This document shows positions 36,303 to 45,910 of a stretch of DNA of 64,000 bases, piece after piece. The position numbers were made by a program, and so were the translations under genes. The notes beneath the pieces are model-generated. The model saw nothing but the letters and a program-made list of their open reading frames with translations, had not been told where the DNA came from and did no database searches. The stretch comes from Candidatus Paracaedibacter acanthamoebae (lineage in GTDB: Bacteria > Pseudomonadota > Alphaproteobacteria > Paracaedibacterales > Paracaedibacteraceae), in the NCBI RefSeq assembly GCF_000742835.1, contig NZ_CP008941.1, positions 1,789,690 to 1,853,689 on the forward strand. The letters run 5' to 3'. Each line of letters starts with the position of its first letter. Position 1 is the stretch's first letter.

Positions 36303-37163
36303 CTACCGACTCACAGAAGGATAACTAAACGCCAAGATATGAATGAAATTAACAAAGAAATGAACAAGAATAGAGGTCTCTAACCGTTCACTCTTTACAA
36401 AGACATACCCATAAACAATCGCAGCTAAACCCGATAAAAAGACAAAAGAAATCCCTCCCCTGTAATGGGCTGCTCCACAAATAAGGGCCGTTATACCGAT
36501 AGACCATGCCTGACCATACTTATAATTACCTAGAGCATTGCTAATTTCACGCTGAATAAATCCGCGAAAAAAAACTTCCTCGGCCACACAGACAAACAAT
36601 AGATTTAAAGGAATCCACCACCATAAAATAGACGGAAACTTTGGATCAAACTGGATATATTTAATTGCATAGGCACTGCCAATTAACAGCAAAGATACAA
36701 TCAGTAGCGGTAAAGGGACATACCGTGCCGATGTCAGCCATTCTTTTAAAGAGCGGTTAAAGGCAGGAAAATAAAGCAAAAAAATAAGTCCTACCAAAGC
36801 TTTATCTATATTCACATAGGCTGTATAAGGAGATGACGTTGGGCTGAGATGGATCTGATTAGCAACCATAAAATTGTAAAAACCGGGCATAAAGTGCTGG
36901 TAAACCGTAAAAGTAGCCCCCACTAAGACCATGCCTAAAGCCAATTTTGGCAAACCAGCTAGCTTATATACTGTATAGTAACCCCGCAGCATTAAACCTA
37001 TACCCGCGAGAACGAGGAGGCCCAGCCCATCAACATAGCCTAACCAATAGGCGTATGCCGCACTTAAAGTGGCACCCATAGCTGAAACCCAGCGCGGTGC
37101 AATCCACCAGGAGATAATACTCAGGCAAATCAATAGGAAAAGGGAAAGTTGTAAATCATCCAT
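36303..37163 (-). CDS. CPBP-family intramembrane metalloprotease
   Basis: It is a 286-residue membrane protein with about eight predicted hydrophobic spans. The CPBP (CAAX-like) domain near the C-terminus shows the Glu-Glu-xxx-Arg motif in CVAEEVFFRGFIQREI and the later His in AAHYRGGISF, followed by the HFFVNF motif. Family members cleave or process membrane proteins, and the substrate is unknown. It is the first gene before NDUFA12. Confidence 0.88.
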   Translation of the reverse strand: MDDLQLSLFLLICLSIISWWIAPRWVSAMGATLSAAYAYWLGYVDGLGLLVLAGIGLMLRGYYTVYKLAGLPKLALGMVLVGATFTVYQHFMPGFYNFMVANQIHLSPTSSPYTAYVNIDKALVGLIFLLYFPAFNRSLKEWLTSARYVPLPLLIVSLLLIGSAYAIKYIQFDPKFPSILWWWIPLNLLFVCVAEEVFFRGFIQREISNALGNYKYGQAWSIGITALICGAAHYRGGISFVFLSGLAAIVYGYVFVKSERLETSILVHFFVNFIHILAFSYPSVSR

Positions 37164-37243
37164 TATTTGTCAATCACTTTAAAAAGTTAAAAACTGTTGA
37201 TCATAATGAAGCAAACCCTCACTTATATCAAGGTTAATGCATG

Positions 37244-37912
37244 CTAAATTTTAATTAGAGGAAAATGTGCCACCTTAAAAAAGGGCAGTCCATCAAAAGT
37301 TTCTTTGCCTGATATTTCTGATGCTAGATCTTTTTCCCCTTCCGTAGCCCCGCATGCATAAGCCTTGACTTTACCACCCAATATGTTGACCAGTTCAGCC
37401 GCAGCCTTCACAGTAGCCCCCGTGGAAATAACATCATCCATAATCATCACATTTTTGCCTTGGATTAAATGTTGATGATACTCACTCGCATAGAGTTTTT
37501 TTGCAGTCGAACTTGTTAGCGATTGATAGTTCACACTTTTTATCGTACCACCTTTATCGGTCGTTCTAAAAATTACAAGTTTAAGATGGGGATTATCGAT
37601 CGATAATTTCTCCACCAGAAGGGCACCCAAGGCATTTGCTTTATCTCCAGGAATAACCACTATATCGATTTGCTGTATTAAATTCTGAGCTTTGATTTTT
37701 TCGCGGAGGCCCTTTGTAGTTGCTCTCAATAAAGCCATATTATCCGCAAAATCATTGACATAAGCAATCTTGACAGGGGCGCCGGATTTTGGTTGTCGAA
37801 TGGGATAAGCTTTTTCAAAATCACCGATCTTTAAAGTGAATGTCTCTTGATTTGAAAAGATGGATGTTACCATCATCATACAGATTATTTCCTTCAAAAT
37901 TTCTCTAACCAT
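37244..37912 (-). CDS. Phosphoribosyltransferase with N-terminal signal-like segment
   Basis: The 222-residue product belongs to the type I PRTases that move a 5-phosphoribosyl group from PRPP. The PRPP loop is VMIMDDVISTGAT, followed by a flexible-loop region and KAYACGATEGEKDL. The start at 37912 has a very strong AGGAGG site 5 nt upstream. The in-frame ATG 45 nt earlier has none. The N-terminus MVREILKEIICMMMVTSIFS looks like a signal peptide, which is unusual for this fold. A ribose-phosphate pyrophosphokinase-like layout is possible. The gene lies 71 bp downstream of fliE and may be in that operon. Confidence 0.75.
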   Translation of the reverse strand: MVREILKEIICMMMVTSIFSNQETFTLKIGDFEKAYPIRQPKSGAPVKIAYVNDFADNMALLRATTKGLREKIKAQNLIQQIDIVVIPGDKANALGALLVEKLSIDNPHLKLVIFRTTDKGGTIKSVNYQSLTSSTAKKLYASEYHQHLIQGKNVMIMDDVISTGATVKAAAELVNILGGKVKAYACGATEGEKDLASEISGKETFDGLPFFKVAHFPLIKI

Positions 37913-37983
37913 AAAAACCTCCTGTGTTAACGGTAAACGGCAGGACACGGTTAGCATTTCAAATAAGTTTCAGCTAAATTCTT

Positions 37984-38283
37984 TTAGGCCTGCATCTTTA
38001 ACAATTCTTGGATTGCACCCAGGATTTTATCTCTAAAGGCTGTAATTTCAGCAATTTTTACATCAAGCTGAGCTGTACTCGTTGTCAGTTTTGTTAAATC
38101 TACTTGATCAACAACTTGTTGTTTAGCCAATTGTTCGTTGGATTTAATGGCTTGAGAGGTATTTTTTAAAGACTGCGACAAGATGTCCTGAAACCCCGGA
38201 CCTTGTACGGCTTTCTTTTGCCCTGCCATACCAGCAATTTTATTATATTGGCTAAAAACTGAGCCTGTTCCAATAATTGACAT
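37984..38283 (-). CDS. fliE: Flagellar hook-basal body protein FliE
   Basis: FliE joins the MS ring and the rod. The 99-residue protein shows GFQDILSQSLKNTSQAIK and the conserved C-terminus EITAFRDKILGAIQELLKM. It is 10 bp after flgC and completes flgB-flgC-fliE, the proximal rod module. No other flagellar genes lie in the window. Confidence 0.9.
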   Translation of the reverse strand: MSIIGTGSVFSQYNKIAGMAGQKKAVQGPGFQDILSQSLKNTSQAIKSNEQLAKQQVVDQVDLTKLTTSTAQLDVKIAEITAFRDKILGAIQELLKMQA

Positions 38284-38293
38284 TCTTTATCCT

Positions 38294-38719
38294 TTAATTT
38301 CTTAATATCCCAATTGTGTCTTCTATCATTTTCAATGATTTTTTATAGGCCTCAACGTTCGCTTCATGACTCAGTCGCGCTTCTTGCATATCAACCATTT
38401 CAACCATAGGGTTCACATTGGGCATTTGCACATAGCCGCGTTCATCAGCCATCGGATCTTGGGGCGCATACACTTCTTTAAAAGCCGTTGGATCTGTCCC
38501 AATTTTTTTCACTTTGACTGTTGATAGCCCTGTTTGCATATCCTTTGCCGCTCCCAAGGCAATAGTTTTGCGTCGATAAGGTTGGCCGCCGGGAGCTGCC
38601 GCCTTTGACTCAGCATTGGCTATATTTTCTGTAATAATCTGTAGGCGCTTGCTTTGAGCCGCCATACCAGACGCTGACGCTTGAAGAGATTGATTGAAGG
38701 GGGAAATAGTTGACGCCAT
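38294..38719 (-). CDS. flgC: Flagellar basal-body rod protein FlgC
   Basis: A 141-residue proximal rod protein. The N-terminus NQSLQASASGMAAQSKRLQI and the C-terminal NVEAYKKSLKMIEDTIGILR form the family coiled coil, and YVQMPNVNPMVEMVDMQEA is the characteristic middle segment. It lies 3 bp after flgB. Confidence 0.95.
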   Translation of the reverse strand: MASTISPFNQSLQASASGMAAQSKRLQIITENIANAESKAAAPGGQPYRRKTIALGAAKDMQTGLSTVKVKKIGTDPTAFKEVYAPQDPMADERGYVQMPNVNPMVEMVDMQEARLSHEANVEAYKKSLKMIEDTIGILRN

Positions 38720-38722
38720 AGC

Positions 38723-39055
38723 CTAACCTCCCACCTTACCAATAACTGTTTTTAATAGTCCCAGATATTTTTTATATATATTTAGGTTCGCTTGATAATT
38801 AGTTGCATTTTCTGTCAGCTGGAGCATCTCATTTTCCCGGGACATTTCCACTCCCTGGGTCACTTCTTTAATATGGAGAATCGGCTGATAAGTTGCCGCA
38901 GAGTAACGGACAGATTTTTCATAAGACTCCACCTCCCTACGCTCATAACCGGGTATATCAAAATTAGCAATATTCGCATTCAATCGCTGACTGCGAGCAA
39001 TATTCCACGACATTTTATTAACTAAATTGGTTAAAACATTCCCTTGAATAGCCAT
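38723..39055 (-). CDS. flgB: Flagellar basal-body rod protein FlgB
   Basis: A 110-residue proximal rod protein, the first gene of flgB-flgC-fliE. It has SQRLNANIANFDIPGYERRE at the N-terminus and ENATNYQANLNIYKKYL at the C-terminus. TAAGGAGAC precedes the ATG by 7 nt. Divergent from csrA across about 117 bp. Confidence 0.93.
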   Translation of the reverse strand: MAIQGNVLTNLVNKMSWNIARSQRLNANIANFDIPGYERREVESYEKSVRYSAATYQPILHIKEVTQGVEMSRENEMLQLTENATNYQANLNIYKKYLGLLKTVIGKVGG

Positions 39056-39172
39056 ATATCGTCTCCTTACATAATCAGGATCTGATATTTAACTTAATTT
39101 TTTATTAAAAATGTGGTTAAATTTATTTAAATAATTTTTTATGCTTATTCAAACAAGAACAAGAGGTTCAGT

Positions 39173-39481
39173 ATGCTATTTCTAACACGGAAAATTGGCG
39201 AATCAATTATTATTGATGACGAAATAACCTTAACCATTTCTGAAATTCGCGGCAGCATTGTCAAATTAAGTTTTGATTACCCAAAAACAAGCCGCATCCT
39301 TAGAAAAGAAATTCATGACAGAATCCAGCAAGAAAACAAAAATGCAGCAGCTCAAGCAGATAAAATTAAGCAATACCTGTCCACCACTCATTCTTCGGAA
39401 ATAGAATCCTCTTCTGATAGCCAGGAGTCGTCCCTCTCCTCTGACATAGCCTTAGATTCCGACAGACGGGCGTCTCGGTAA
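39173..39481 (+). CDS. csrA: Carbon storage regulator CsrA with Ser-rich tail
   Basis: CsrA binds GGA motifs in mRNA leaders and blocks or alters translation. The first 60 or so residues match the family: MLFLTRKIGESIIIDD with RNA-contact Leu4 and Arg6, and SRILRKEIHDRIQ with the conserved Arg near 44. After that comes a tail of about 40 residues rich in Ser, Asp and Glu (HSSEIESSSDSQESSLSSD), unlike normal CsrA of about 60-70 residues. AAGAGG lies 6 nt before the ATG. Divergence from the flagellar rod genes suggests a motility link. Confidence 0.9.
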   Translation: MLFLTRKIGESIIIDDEITLTISEIRGSIVKLSFDYPKTSRILRKEIHDRIQQENKNAAAQADKIKQYLSTTHSSEIESSSDSQESSLSSDIALDSDRRASR

Positions 39482-39611
39482 AAGGGAGCGCATTCAGCTA
39501 AATTTTCTCCTGAATAATTGTGATATTCCTTTTTAGATAATGGGAAAATATTTCCCCAAAAATCCTCGTCATTTAGTCGCAAAAAGTAACCTGTGCGTCT
39601 AGCGTGCGAGG

Positions 39612-40847
39612 TTATGCTGAGAGAGGTAGTTTTTCTCTAGGAGCAATTTTTCTAGCAAAAAATAGAAGAATTGTTAGAGCCAAGCTAGCAACCGCGAGCG
39701 AAGCTGCAAAAGCATACCTTTCGCCCATGCTTTCTGCGATAAAGCCTGCACCCGTATTGGAAATCAAGACAGAGATCGCACAGATGAGATAGAAAACGCC
39801 AAATCCTGTTCCCCGCAAATCTTCTGGTACACAATCGGCTATCAAAGACATAAATATACTTTGCGTAACCGCCATCTGAGCACCACACAACGCTATCCCC
39901 ACAAAGATCATCCACAGATCTGTTGCCGCGGTTAAAAATAGATCGCCAGCCAAAAGACAACAAAACCCAACAATCAACATATTAATGCGGCCAATCTTAT
40001 CAGATAACTTTCCTGCGGGGTACGAAATAGACGAATAGGTTGAGTTGTAAACAATCAAAATAAGGGGGATATACTTACCAGACAATTGAAAGTTTTCATG
40101 GGCATGTAGCACCATAATTGGTTCTCCCAATTGGGCAATCATGAACACACCAACCACAATCATCAGCAGCCAGTATGGACGACCAAGTCTCGGAATATCT
40201 TCCATATGAATTGGATGGCGCGCTTTAAGATCAGCTGGTTTAATATTTTGTTCTGGCTCCTTAATAAAGAAAACCAGGATAAGAACAGAAATCAATGCTG
40301 GAATTGCCGCCAACCAAAAAACCATTAAATAATCTTCGTTGTGCAAAAGCATCAAACATAAAGCAAACACGGCGCCGGCAAATGACCCGGCTGTCCCTAA
40401 GCTAACCCTCAAACCATAACAGGCGCCGCGAATAGATTTAGGAGCCAAATCCCCTACCAAAGCATCCCGAGGTGACGCTTGAATACCATTTCCCAACCGA
40501 TCTAGGATTCGAGCCGCAATCACCGCCTGCATGTTACCAAAAGCCGCAATGAGGGGACGACTTAGGAACATGAATGTATAGCCCAGAACAATAATAAATT
40601 TTCGTCGCCGCAGGTAATCACTGAAAACGCCTGACATCATTTTCATGAGGTAAGACAACATTTCGACGATGCCTTCTATGGTTCCAATTAATCCAGAGCC
40701 TGCCCCCAAGATTGTTTTCATATAAACAGCAGAAATACTGCGCACCATAACAGAAGAGAGGTTAACGAAAAAGACAGCAAGTCCAATGCCCCAAATTGGC
40801 CTGGGGATTTGAGGGAGATGGGAGTTATTATTGGTATGATTATTCAT
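39612..40847 (-). CDS. MFS transporter
   Basis: It is a 411-residue inner-membrane protein with about 12 hydrophobic spans. The typical MFS loop motif between helices 2 and 3 appears as GVFSDYLRRRKFIIVLG, and its repeat in the second half is GKLSDKIGRINMLIVG. The N-terminal Asn/His-rich stretch is soluble. Substrate is unknown. In intracellular bacteria such carriers often import host metabolites, but nothing here proves that. Single gene. Confidence 0.88.
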   Translation of the reverse strand: MNNHTNNNSHLPQIPRPIWGIGLAVFFVNLSSVMVRSISAVYMKTILGAGSGLIGTIEGIVEMLSYLMKMMSGVFSDYLRRRKFIIVLGYTFMFLSRPLIAAFGNMQAVIAARILDRLGNGIQASPRDALVGDLAPKSIRGACYGLRVSLGTAGSFAGAVFALCLMLLHNEDYLMVFWLAAIPALISVLILVFFIKEPEQNIKPADLKARHPIHMEDIPRLGRPYWLLMIVVGVFMIAQLGEPIMVLHAHENFQLSGKYIPLILIVYNSTYSSISYPAGKLSDKIGRINMLIVGFCCLLAGDLFLTAATDLWMIFVGIALCGAQMAVTQSIFMSLIADCVPEDLRGTGFGVFYLICAISVLISNTGAGFIAESMGERYAFAASLAVASLALTILLFFARKIAPREKLPLSA

Positions 40848-41083
40848 TCACTCTATCCCTGGCATGGAAGTTATAAAAACAAGGTGGAACAATTGCTTAA
40901 ACGATACCATTAGAAAAAACAAAGGATTGAGATTTTTTTTGAAAAAACCTTTGATCAAGTTAAACCTAATAGTATTGAAAAGTCGAATCTTGTCTGTATC
41001 TAGACAATGACACCTAGGAGGCAAAAAGTCAAGTTTGTTGAGAGACGCCCTACACCGTAAGAAACCCGGCTATCTTCGGATAA

Positions 41084-42613
41084 TTATCGCCCTAAGGCTG
41101 CTTTAACTCTTGAAATATCAATAATTTTTAAAATAACCCCCAATAAGACATAAGTGGCAATTCCTATACCTACCTGGGTAGCAACATAGGTGAGCTCCTG
41201 CCATTTTGTCATGCAACAAGGATCATAAGCATCCTCCAGTTGCCATAAAATACCCCCTATCATCATGGAGATAAAAATAATTTTTAAGCAGGTCAATTTA
41301 ACGCCGCGCGAAAGAGCAAACCACTCTCTTTTTTTCAAGACGCCATACAAAGCAATCGTGTTTGCCCATGCCGATAAGGAAGTAGATAAAGCCAGCGCTA
41401 TATGACCTAAATATCCCATTAAAGTGAGATTTAAGAACAGGTTTAAAAAGATGCATCCAATCGCAATTTTTACCGGCGTTCTGGTATCCTGACGCGCAAA
41501 AAAACCTGTTACAAAAACTTTATTTAAGACATACGCTGGAATTCCTATAGCAAAAGCCGCCAACGCTCTGGCGGTTGCTTGCGTATCACTAAACGACATT
41601 CCATAAATTATATGAATCAACGGATAGCTGAGCATAATTAAACCCACAGCCGCCGGAATAGTCAATTGCAACGCCACATCCGTCGCTAATAGCTTATTCC
41701 GGATTGCTTTTTCATACTCCCCTGCTTTGAGTTGCCGCGACAATAAAGGCAATAGAGCCGTACCAACAGCAATCCCAAAAATGGATAAAGGCAATTGGTT
41801 CAAACGATCTGCATAAAAGATATAAGAAACTGATTTTTCCGGCAGAAAGGATGCCAAAATGGTATCAACAAAAAGATTGATATTCATCACACCCGCTCCG
41901 ATGGCCCCTGGCACCATTAGACGCAATAGTTCTTTCACGTCGGGCGTTAATCGTGGCCACCGCAACCGAATGCGGAAATCCATACGCCAGCAGGCCAGAT
42001 AGAGCCAAAGCAATTGTACTATTCCCGCTACCACCACGGCTATTGACAACCCTACCCCATAAGAAAGATCGACATAAGGGCAAATCAACAAAGACAAAAT
42101 CATCACAATATTTAAGAGAATTGGCACCCCTGCCGCAGCAGCAAAGCGATCAAAAGAATTTAAGACGCCCGATAAGTGGGCCGCCAATGAAATGAATAAT
42201 ATATAAGGAAACGTGATGCGAGTAAACGTTATCGCTAAGTCCAGACGCTCTGGTGTTGTTGCAAAGCCTGGTGCTAACACATGGATAATTGCAGGTGTAA
42301 AGATAACAACCAGCAAAACAAATACGGTTAAAAAGGCTAGCATTACTGAAAACACCACTTCCGCTAGAACCTTAGCCTGGTCTCGGCCCTCACTCACTAA
42401 TTTGCGTGAAATTAGAGGAACGAAAGCCGCATTAAAAGCCCCTTCAGCAAAAATGCGTCGAAAGAAATTAGGAAACTTGAAAGCCACAAAAAAGGCATCT
42501 GTAACGAGACTAGCACCCAAAAAGCGAGCAATCATAATTTCTCGCACTAGTCCAAAGATCCGACTCATAAAAGTAAAGCCGCTAATGGTGATGATATGAC
42601 GTAATATTCGCAT
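41084..42613 (-). CDS. murJ: Lipid II flippase MurJ
   Basis: MurJ flips the peptidoglycan precursor lipid II to the periplasm. The 509-residue protein has about 14 spans and the family pieces GFTFMSRIFGLVREIMIARF at the N-terminus, FRRIFAEGAFNAAFVPL and FARQDTRTPVKIA. It is the last gene of dapA-smpB-murJ, 6 bp behind smpB. Confidence 0.95.
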   Translation of the reverse strand: MRILRHIITISGFTFMSRIFGLVREIMIARFLGASLVTDAFFVAFKFPNFFRRIFAEGAFNAAFVPLISRKLVSEGRDQAKVLAEVVFSVMLAFLTVFVLLVVIFTPAIIHVLAPGFATTPERLDLAITFTRITFPYILFISLAAHLSGVLNSFDRFAAAAGVPILLNIVMILSLLICPYVDLSYGVGLSIAVVVAGIVQLLWLYLACWRMDFRIRLRWPRLTPDVKELLRLMVPGAIGAGVMNINLFVDTILASFLPEKSVSYIFYADRLNQLPLSIFGIAVGTALLPLLSRQLKAGEYEKAIRNKLLATDVALQLTIPAAVGLIMLSYPLIHIIYGMSFSDTQATARALAAFAIGIPAYVLNKVFVTGFFARQDTRTPVKIAIGCIFLNLFLNLTLMGYLGHIALALSTSLSAWANTIALYGVLKKREWFALSRGVKLTCLKIIFISMMIGGILWQLEDAYDPCCMTKWQELTYVATQVGIGIATYVLLGVILKIIDISRVKAALGR

Positions 42614-42619
42614 AAAAAC

Positions 42620-43084
42620 TTAAGCTCCACGCAGAATCCGAGCCTTATCACGGCTCCAATCTCGCTCTTTAATTGTCGCACGCTTATCCACAGTATTCTT
42701 ACCCTTAGCTAAAGCCAAGGCAACCTTGGCGCGGCCTTTATTATTAAAATACACAGATAAGGCCACCAAGGTCATCCCTTTGCGTTGAATGGCCCCCATC
42801 CATTTATTTGCCTGCCGCTTATGCAACAATAACTTGCGCGGCCGTTTAGGTTCGTGATTAAACTGATTGGCCTGCTCGTAGATGGGAATATTGGCATTAA
42901 AGAGGAAAATTTCACCCTGCATTTCACCGGCATAAGTTTCGTTAATACTGGCACGCCCGCCGCGCAAAGATTTGACTTCACTGCCGGTCAATACAATGCC
43001 CGCTTCAATTTCTTCAATAATGGAATAATCGAATCGGGCGCGGCGATTTTGCGCCACTATTCTATGAGCATGTTCTTTTGTCAT
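42620..43084 (-). CDS. smpB: SsrA-binding protein SmpB
   Basis: SmpB binds tmRNA and brings it to stalled ribosomes. The 154-residue protein has [40 protein letters not shown] and the C-terminal basic tail [20 protein letters not shown], which reads the empty mRNA channel. It is between dapA and murJ. Confidence 0.96.
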   Translation of the reverse strand: MTKEHAHRIVAQNRRARFDYSIIEEIEAGIVLTGSEVKSLRGGRASINETYAGEMQGEIFLFNANIPIYEQANQFNHEPKRPRKLLLHKRQANKWMGAIQRKGMTLVALSVYFNNKGRAKVALALAKGKNTVDKRATIKERDWSRDKARILRGA

Positions 43085-43126
43085 GGCCTTGCTCTTTTTC
43101 TCTTTTAAATATTATATCCTTAGCTA

Positions 43127-44005
43127 TTAAGCTGCCACTAAACCAATGGTTTTCAGCGCATGATCCACGATCTCTTTAGCAGATTCGGTCACCGGGACCA
43201 ATGGTAAACGAACCTCAGAACCACAAAAACCAAGCCGGGATACCGCATATTTAATAGGGCTTGGACTTGTTTCAACAAACATGGATTCATGCACCATTAA
43301 TAATTTATCGCGCAAAGTGGCAAATGTCTCTAAATCTTTACTCTTCCATGCCTGCATAATTTGCTGATTCAAACGTGGCACAACGTTGGCACTCACCGAC
43401 ACCACGCCATCACCACCTTGAGCAATATAAGCCGTTGCAATGGGATCATCCCCAGAGAGAAAGCTAAAGTCCTTCATAATCCGTTGGCGCATTTTAATGA
43501 CCCGTGTTAAATCGTCACAAGAATCCTTAATGGCAATCACCATCGACAACTCAGCCAATCGCACCACCGTATCAACGGACAATCCTGTCACAGCTCGCCC
43601 GGGGTTATTGTATAAAACAATTGGCAATCCAACATCATTTAAGACTTTAAAGTGCTGATATACGCCTTCGGGCATAGGCTTAACATAGTAGGGCGTGACC
43701 ACCAAAGCTGCATCGCATCCAATTTCCTTAGCCTCAACCATCATTGCCAGTGTTTCATGGGTCGATGGCGCACCGCACCCTGCAATGACAGGGATCCGGC
43801 CTGCAGCCGCCGCAACAACAGTTTCTAAGACGACCCGGCGCTCTTTGGTTGTTAGCAAGGCGGCTTCACCCGTTGATCCACAGGCAACAATTCCTTGCGT
43901 TCCTTCCGCCAGATGCCACTCTACTAAATTTTTTAAAGCTGTTACATTAACTTCACCATTGTGAAATGGCGTGATTAGAGCGACAATGGAGCCTGAGAGT
44001 TTCAT
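43127..44005 (-). CDS. dapA: 4-hydroxy-tetrahydrodipicolinate synthase
   Basis: DapA condenses pyruvate with aspartate semialdehyde, the first step to lysine and meso-diaminopimelate for the cell wall. The start at 44005 (292 residues, MKLSGSIVALITPFHNGEVN) has AAGGGAAT before it. The longer frame adds 12 unlike residues. CGSTGEAALL, TPYYVKPMPEG, the Schiff-base Lys in VIAIKDSCDD and SGDDPIATAYI are present. It begins dapA-smpB-murJ and is divergent from the transglycosylase gene, 27 bp apart. Confidence 0.96.
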   Translation of the reverse strand: MKLSGSIVALITPFHNGEVNVTALKNLVEWHLAEGTQGIVACGSTGEAALLTTKERRVVLETVVAAAAGRIPVIAGCGAPSTHETLAMMVEAKEIGCDAALVVTPYYVKPMPEGVYQHFKVLNDVGLPIVLYNNPGRAVTGLSVDTVVRLAELSMVIAIKDSCDDLTRVIKMRQRIMKDFSFLSGDDPIATAYIAQGGDGVVSVSANVVPRLNQQIMQAWKSKDLETFATLRDKLLMVHESMFVETSPSPIKYAVSRLGFCGSEVRLPLVPVTESAKEIVDHALKTIGLVAA

Positions 44006-44032
44006 TTTTATTCCCTTACTGATGGTGCAACA

Positions 44033-45856
44033 ATGCGTCAACTATTCATTAGCTTTATTATTCTATCACTGACTGTAACACAAAACCATGCCAATGAAGC
44101 AGCAAAATGTGGTGCTCAATTGAAAAAGGCCATTCGACAAAATCCGGACGGTGTCACGATTGATAAGGCTAACTGCCCCAAAAGTCATACTCTCTTAATG
44201 TGGTTGCGTGCCCAAAAAACAGCAAGCTTTTCAGCAGCTAAGGCTTTTATCGATAAGCATCCGACATGGCCACGCCTCTCAACAATTCAGCGCCAGATCG
44301 AAAAAGAACTTTATAAGACACCGCCGCCTGCACCTCAAACGATTTCCTGGTTCCGTCGCATGCCTCCTATCAGCTTAAAGGGCTTACAAGCCTTTGGCCA
44401 AGCCTTGTTATCTCAAAAGCAATATGATGATCAAAAATTCCGTCAAGCGTTTATAGATAATGAGATCATGATGATTGATCTTCAAAAATTCATCACGACT
44501 TATCGCCCTTTATTGAATGACGAAATCTTGCAACGAAAAGCTCATGCTCTGATCGATAGCAATCAAATTGCAGCAGCAGAGCTAATCCAGGCAAACGTAT
44601 CGAAAAAATCCAGGACAATCTTGGATGCCCGCCTGAGCTTAATAAAAGGTGCAACCGTCCTTAAAGCTGACCTTCTGCAAGATCCCTATCTTAAATTTGA
44701 GCAAGCTCGTCTTTATCGGAAAAATCGATTCGATAAAAAAGCCTCAGACCTATTAAAGGAACTTACTGATCATGAGAATCCCGAGCTGCTGTGGACAGAA
44801 CGTAATCTTATCGCTCGTCGACTCTTAGAAGATAAAAAATATCAAGCGGCCTATGACACCATCAAGAATCATGGTCTTAAAAGAGGCGAAAACTTTGCCA
44901 CGGCGGAATGGTTAGCGGGTTGGTTATCCCTTCGATTCTTGAAAAACCCAGAACAAGCTAAAGCTCACTTCGAACGCTTGAATGAGAATGTCTCAACGCC
45001 CGTGAGTGTTGCACGGGCCCAATATTGGTTGGGCCGTGTTCATAAAGATTTAGGAGATCCGGCCCAAGCCCAATCCTGGTGGACAAAGGCTAAAAAGCAT
45101 ATCGCAACCTACTACGGCCAATTAGCTCATAAAGAATTAACAGGCAAAACACCAACCGTTAAGCCTAAACCCTTGACCATCGATTTAAGCGTTCGGCGCA
45201 CTTTAGAATCCCGCGAGATTTATAAATATATGCGCCTCTTGCAAGAAATTGGGGAGCAATCCACAGCCGAAGCCTTTGCTCTAAAGCTGGGAGAGCAACT
45301 GCAACATCCCGAAGAGCAAGCTCTTCTTACTGAAATTATTCGTGACAAATCAGGCAAGCATAATGCCCTTAAGGTGTATAAGAAAATTATGAAGACTGAG
45401 TATCCCGTCATTCCGGCAGCCTACCCACGCATCACCATTCCCCGCCAGACGGTTGAACCGGCATTTGCTCATGCCATCATTCGTCAAGAAAGCCGATTCC
45501 AACCTGATGCAGTCAGTTCTGCTGGTGCCACCGGCTTAATGCAATTGATGCCAGCAACAGCAACTCTTACCGAACAACGCTATAAGATCAAGAAAAAAAA
45601 ACTCACCGATCCCCAGCATAATGTTCAGGTGGGCTCTCATCACTTAAAAGATTTAATGGATAAATATCGCGGCTCTCTCATCCTTGCAGCAGCAGCCTAT
45701 AATGCAGGGGCTACTGCTGTGGATGAGTGGGTTGATCAATTTGGTGACCCAAGGTCGACGGGTGTGAATGTTATCGACTGGGTTGAGCTCATTCCTTATG
45801 CCGAAACCCGCAACTATGTCCAGCGTGTTTTGGAAAACTATCACTGTTACCGATAG
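44033..45856 (+). CDS. Soluble lytic murein transglycosylase
   Basis: The enzyme cuts MurNAc-GlcNAc bonds and makes 1,6-anhydroMurNAc ends. The 607-residue protein has a signal peptide (MRQLFISFIILSLTVTQNHA) and a long alpha-helical, TPR-like superhelix (about residues 60-470). The C-terminal SLT domain has AIIRQESRFQPDAVSSAGAT (catalytic Glu), GLMQLMPATA and ILAAAAYNAGATAV. It fits the Slt70 type in layout. Periplasmic. It ends at a strong bidirectional terminator. Confidence 0.93.
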   Translation: MRQLFISFIILSLTVTQNHANEAAKCGAQLKKAIRQNPDGVTIDKANCPKSHTLLMWLRAQKTASFSAAKAFIDKHPTWPRLSTIQRQIEKELYKTPPPAPQTISWFRRMPPISLKGLQAFGQALLSQKQYDDQKFRQAFIDNEIMMIDLQKFITTYRPLLNDEILQRKAHALIDSNQIAAAELIQANVSKKSRTILDARLSLIKGATVLKADLLQDPYLKFEQARLYRKNRFDKKASDLLKELTDHENPELLWTERNLIARRLLEDKKYQAAYDTIKNHGLKRGENFATAEWLAGWLSLRFLKNPEQAKAHFERLNENVSTPVSVARAQYWLGRVHKDLGDPAQAQSWWTKAKKHIATYYGQLAHKELTGKTPTVKPKPLTIDLSVRRTLESREIYKYMRLLQEIGEQSTAEAFALKLGEQLQHPEEQALLTEIIRDKSGKHNALKVYKKIMKTEYPVIPAAYPRITIPRQTVEPAFAHAIIRQESRFQPDAVSSAGATGLMQLMPATATLTEQRYKIKKKKLTDPQHNVQVGSHHLKDLMDKYRGSLILAAAAYNAGATAVDEWVDQFGDPRSTGVNVIDWVELIPYAETRNYVQRVLENYHCYR

Positions 45857-45878
45857 AAATTAGTCGATATCTCCGTTT

Positions 45879-45909
45879 AAAAAGAGATGGGTTTGAGCTA
45901 TCTCTTTTT
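45879..45909. terminator. Bidirectional terminator after the transglycosylase gene
   Basis: AAAAAGAGAT (45879-45888) and ATCTCTTTTT (45900-45909) form a perfect 10-bp stem with an 11-nt loop, with T-rich arms on both strands. It touches the stop of the convergent autotransporter remnant. Confidence 0.9.
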
Positions 45910-45910
45910 C

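Noticed and set aside
42213-42599. Plus-strand ORF of 128 codons opposite murJ
   Set aside because: Shadow of murJ. Composition looks like reverse-complement noise, and murJ has all family motifs.
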